Shown here piece after piece: positions 62,549 to 64,000 of a DNA stretch of 64,000 nucleotides. Positions within the stretch are counted from its first letter, which is position 1. Each line of letters begins with the position of its first letter. The notes beneath the pieces were generated by a model. It was not told the DNA's origin. It made no database searches and worked only from the letters and a program-made list of their open reading frames with translations. The stretch is from Streptomyces dangxiongensis. Lineage in GTDB: Bacteria; Actinomycetota; Actinomycetes; Streptomycetales; Streptomycetaceae. Where the stretch lies: contig NZ_CP033073.1 in the NCBI RefSeq assembly GCF_003675325.1, forward strand, positions 7,874,001-7,938,000, read 5' to 3'. The position numbers and the translations under genes are program-made.

Positions 62549-63178
62549 TTACCTCTGCGGCGGACTTGCCACCGGCTTGCTCTTGGTAACGACACCACCG
62601 AACACGGCGATGCCCTTGATCACGACGCGCGGGGTTCCCGACTTTCCGATCTTGCGGGCGCCACGCTTGCCGAACACGCCGAACAGACCGAAGCCCTCGA
62701 CCTTGACCTCGATGTCGTCCGGGACGACGATCTCGGTGCCTCCCCACAGCGCGACGGCACGGATTACGGTCTCCTGCTCGGCGAAGCGGGCCTCGCTCAG
62801 GTCGAGCCGCCCGCCGCCCCAGATGGACCAGGCCGTGAACTTCGGCGGGACGACCCATTCACCCTCGCGCTCGAAGCCCCCGAACATGCCCAGGGCGAAG
62901 CGTGAGGTAGGCACGCGGTCCACCACGAGCGCGTCGCGGGGCCCGGGTTCGGGAAGGCCACGGCCGGCGGCCTCCAACTCGCCCATCGTTCGCGCGGCGT
63001 ACACTGCGGCGAGCCGTTCGTCCAGTTCGCTGATCTCCAGGCGCCCGTTCACAACGGCGGCCCGTACCCGCTCGGCCGCGTGGTTGCGGTCGTCGTCGCA
63101 GACACGCACCTCCCTACCGGACGAGGACACTGGAGTTATGCGCTTCATCTCATCCGAATGTTTGGTGTGTTCAGTCAT
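62549..63178 (-). CDS. DUF1707 and LiaF-like domain protein
   Basis: A 209-residue cytoplasmic protein. An N-terminal DUF1707 SHOCT-like domain (VRVCDDDRNHAAERVRAAVV, then GRLEISELDERLAAVYAART) is followed by a beta-helical C-terminal region like the cell-wall-active antibiotic response domain (VIRAVALWGGTEIVVPDDIE and FGVFGKRGARKIG). This architecture is very common in streptomycetes; a role in envelope stress is only suggested. ATG 63178 has AAAAGG about 8 bases upstream. Confidence 0.9.
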   Translation of the reverse strand: MTEHTKHSDEMKRITPVSSSGREVRVCDDDRNHAAERVRAAVVNGRLEISELDERLAAVYAARTMGELEAAGRGLPEPGPRDALVVDRVPTSRFALGMFGGFEREGEWVVPPKFTAWSIWGGGRLDLSEARFAEQETVIRAVALWGGTEIVVPDDIEVKVEGFGLFGVFGKRGARKIGKSGTPRVVIKGIAVFGGVVTKSKPVASPPQR

Positions 63179-63206
63179 GCACTGAACCTTTTCACACCTT
63201 GCTCCC

Positions 63207-64000
63207 TCACGGCCTTCGTCCACTGGTGAAGTGGCGCCACCCCTATGGTCGTTCAGGCGGGGAGCGCCTGTCGCGGGGGCTGGCGGGGGCTGGTGGCTCG
63301 CCCGCATCGGCGCCGTCTATCTGCCGCTCGGCCCCCGCCCCGGCGAACGCCGTACCCAGGCCGTCAGCGAGGACCTCGACATCGCCTGCCTCGTCGGCGA
63401 CCCCGGCGTACTGCCCGCCGCCCACCGCGCCGGCGAGCGGACCCCGCTGCCCCTGCCCACCGACGGCGTGAACGCCCCCGCCACCGCGGTGGCGGCCTCC
63501 GCCGCGCACGACCGCGGCGCGCGGCGAGCCCCCGAAGGCGCCTTCTACGCCGTCCTCACCTCCGGGTCCACCGGCCGCCCCAAGGCGGTGGCCGTGGCCG
63601 AGGACTCCCTGTCCGTCGCCCTCGACTGGTACCGCGACGAGACCGGACTCGCGCCGGGGGACCGCCAGTCCCTCCTCATCGGTGTCGCCTTCGACCCCCA
63701 CCTGCTCGAACTGTGGGCCGCGCTGACCTCCGGCGCCGCCCTCGTCCCGGCCCCCGACGACACCCGCTGGACCGCCCGCGACTGCGACGCCCCCGTACCG
63801 ATCGGCCGCTCCATCGCCGGGGCCACCACCCACGTCCTGGACAACGACGGCCGGCCCGTCCCGGCGGGGGAGCGCGGCGAACTGTGGGTCGGCGGCAGCA
63901 GGCTCGCCCACGGCTACACGAGCCTGCCCGGACTGACCGCCGAACGGTTCGTCGAGCACCCGGCCGGGGGCCGCCTCTACCGCACCGGCGACCTGGTATC
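63207..64000 (+). pseudogene. NRPS adenylation domain, 5'-truncated with internal deletion, runs off the window
   Basis: The frame is open to the window end. It reads LARIGAVYLPLGPRPGERRT, then core A3 YAVLTSGSTGRPKAVAV, A4-like FDPHLLELW, then A7-like GELWVGGSRLAHGYTSLPGL and A8 GGRLYRTGDLV. Between DDTRWTARD and PVPIGRSIAG about 110-130 residues expected in an adenylation domain, including A5 and most specificity-code positions, are absent. The 5' end has no start codon or condensation domain. A remnant of a peptide or siderophore synthetase. Confidence 0.8.

Overview
The window is very GC-rich DNA with strong G/C bias at third codon positions. It uses GTG starts, many Shine-Dalgarno-less starts and the gene families typical of Streptomyces: mycothiol- and F420-linked enzymes, DUF1707, DUF6233 remnants, XRE regulators with a large ligand domain, and STAS/HATPase pairs. 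The number of insertion-sequence scraps (ISL3 and several IS5-family types), truncated genes and frameshifted genes suggests a plastic chromosome arm or linear-plasmid arm of a streptomycete. This organism call is an inference.

Layout. 1-0.85 kb: 3' part of a class A flavin monooxygenase. 1-10 kb: ISL3 scrap, phenolic acid decarboxylase divergent from a MarR regulator, inositol-monophosphatase-like gene, a stretch of remnants (M6-protease-like, zinc finger, IS5, TetR), an acetyltransferase, a methyltransferase-like gene and a divergent STAS/HATPase pair. 10.5-16 kb: two paralogous divergent units, each an XRE regulator facing metabolic genes (MFS plus NADP reductase; aldo/keto reductase), with the same palindrome between them. 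16-21.5 kb: membrane protein, fatty acid desaturase, a broken MerR-controlled cluster, a STAS protein and more remnants.

21.9-28.8 kb: an intact, translationally coupled four-gene operon (trypco1, trypsin/VMAP-type protein, MoxR AAA ATPase, vWA-like/pseudokinase/ParA-like giant protein), which looks like a vWA-MoxR-VMAP ternary conflict system. 46.2-52.3 kb: a second, different conflict operon (CATRA-like protein, trypco2, and a 1332-residue trypsin/P-loop NTPase/TPR protein). A scrap related to the TPR part recurs at 62.0 kb. These two operons are by far the largest uninterrupted genes in an otherwise decaying region.

29-46 kb: maleylpyruvate-isomerase-like enzyme, a decayed gene carrying a 9-bp microsatellite, a DUF1326/DUF2182 pair, and a DIP1984-family gene followed by a tRNA-like (Y-RNA-like) structure. 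Then come a PIG-L/Mca-type deacetylase, lipoprotein, methyltransferase, NTF2-like protein, VOC protein, membrane protein and several IS5 fragments. 52.3-64 kb: DNA-ligase scrap, TetR with an internal amber codon facing a frameshifted SDR, thioesterase scrap, two GNATs, a frameshifted serine recombinase, an LLM-type F420 oxidoreductase, a small secreted protein, an AraC regulator, an amidase remnant, a DUF1707 protein and an NRPS adenylation domain with an internal deletion running off the right end.

Many small genes carry one-base indels, often in C or G runs. The large conflict genes (about 12 kb of coding sequence) carry none. That argues for real decay more than for general sequencing error, but raw reads would be needed to settle each case.
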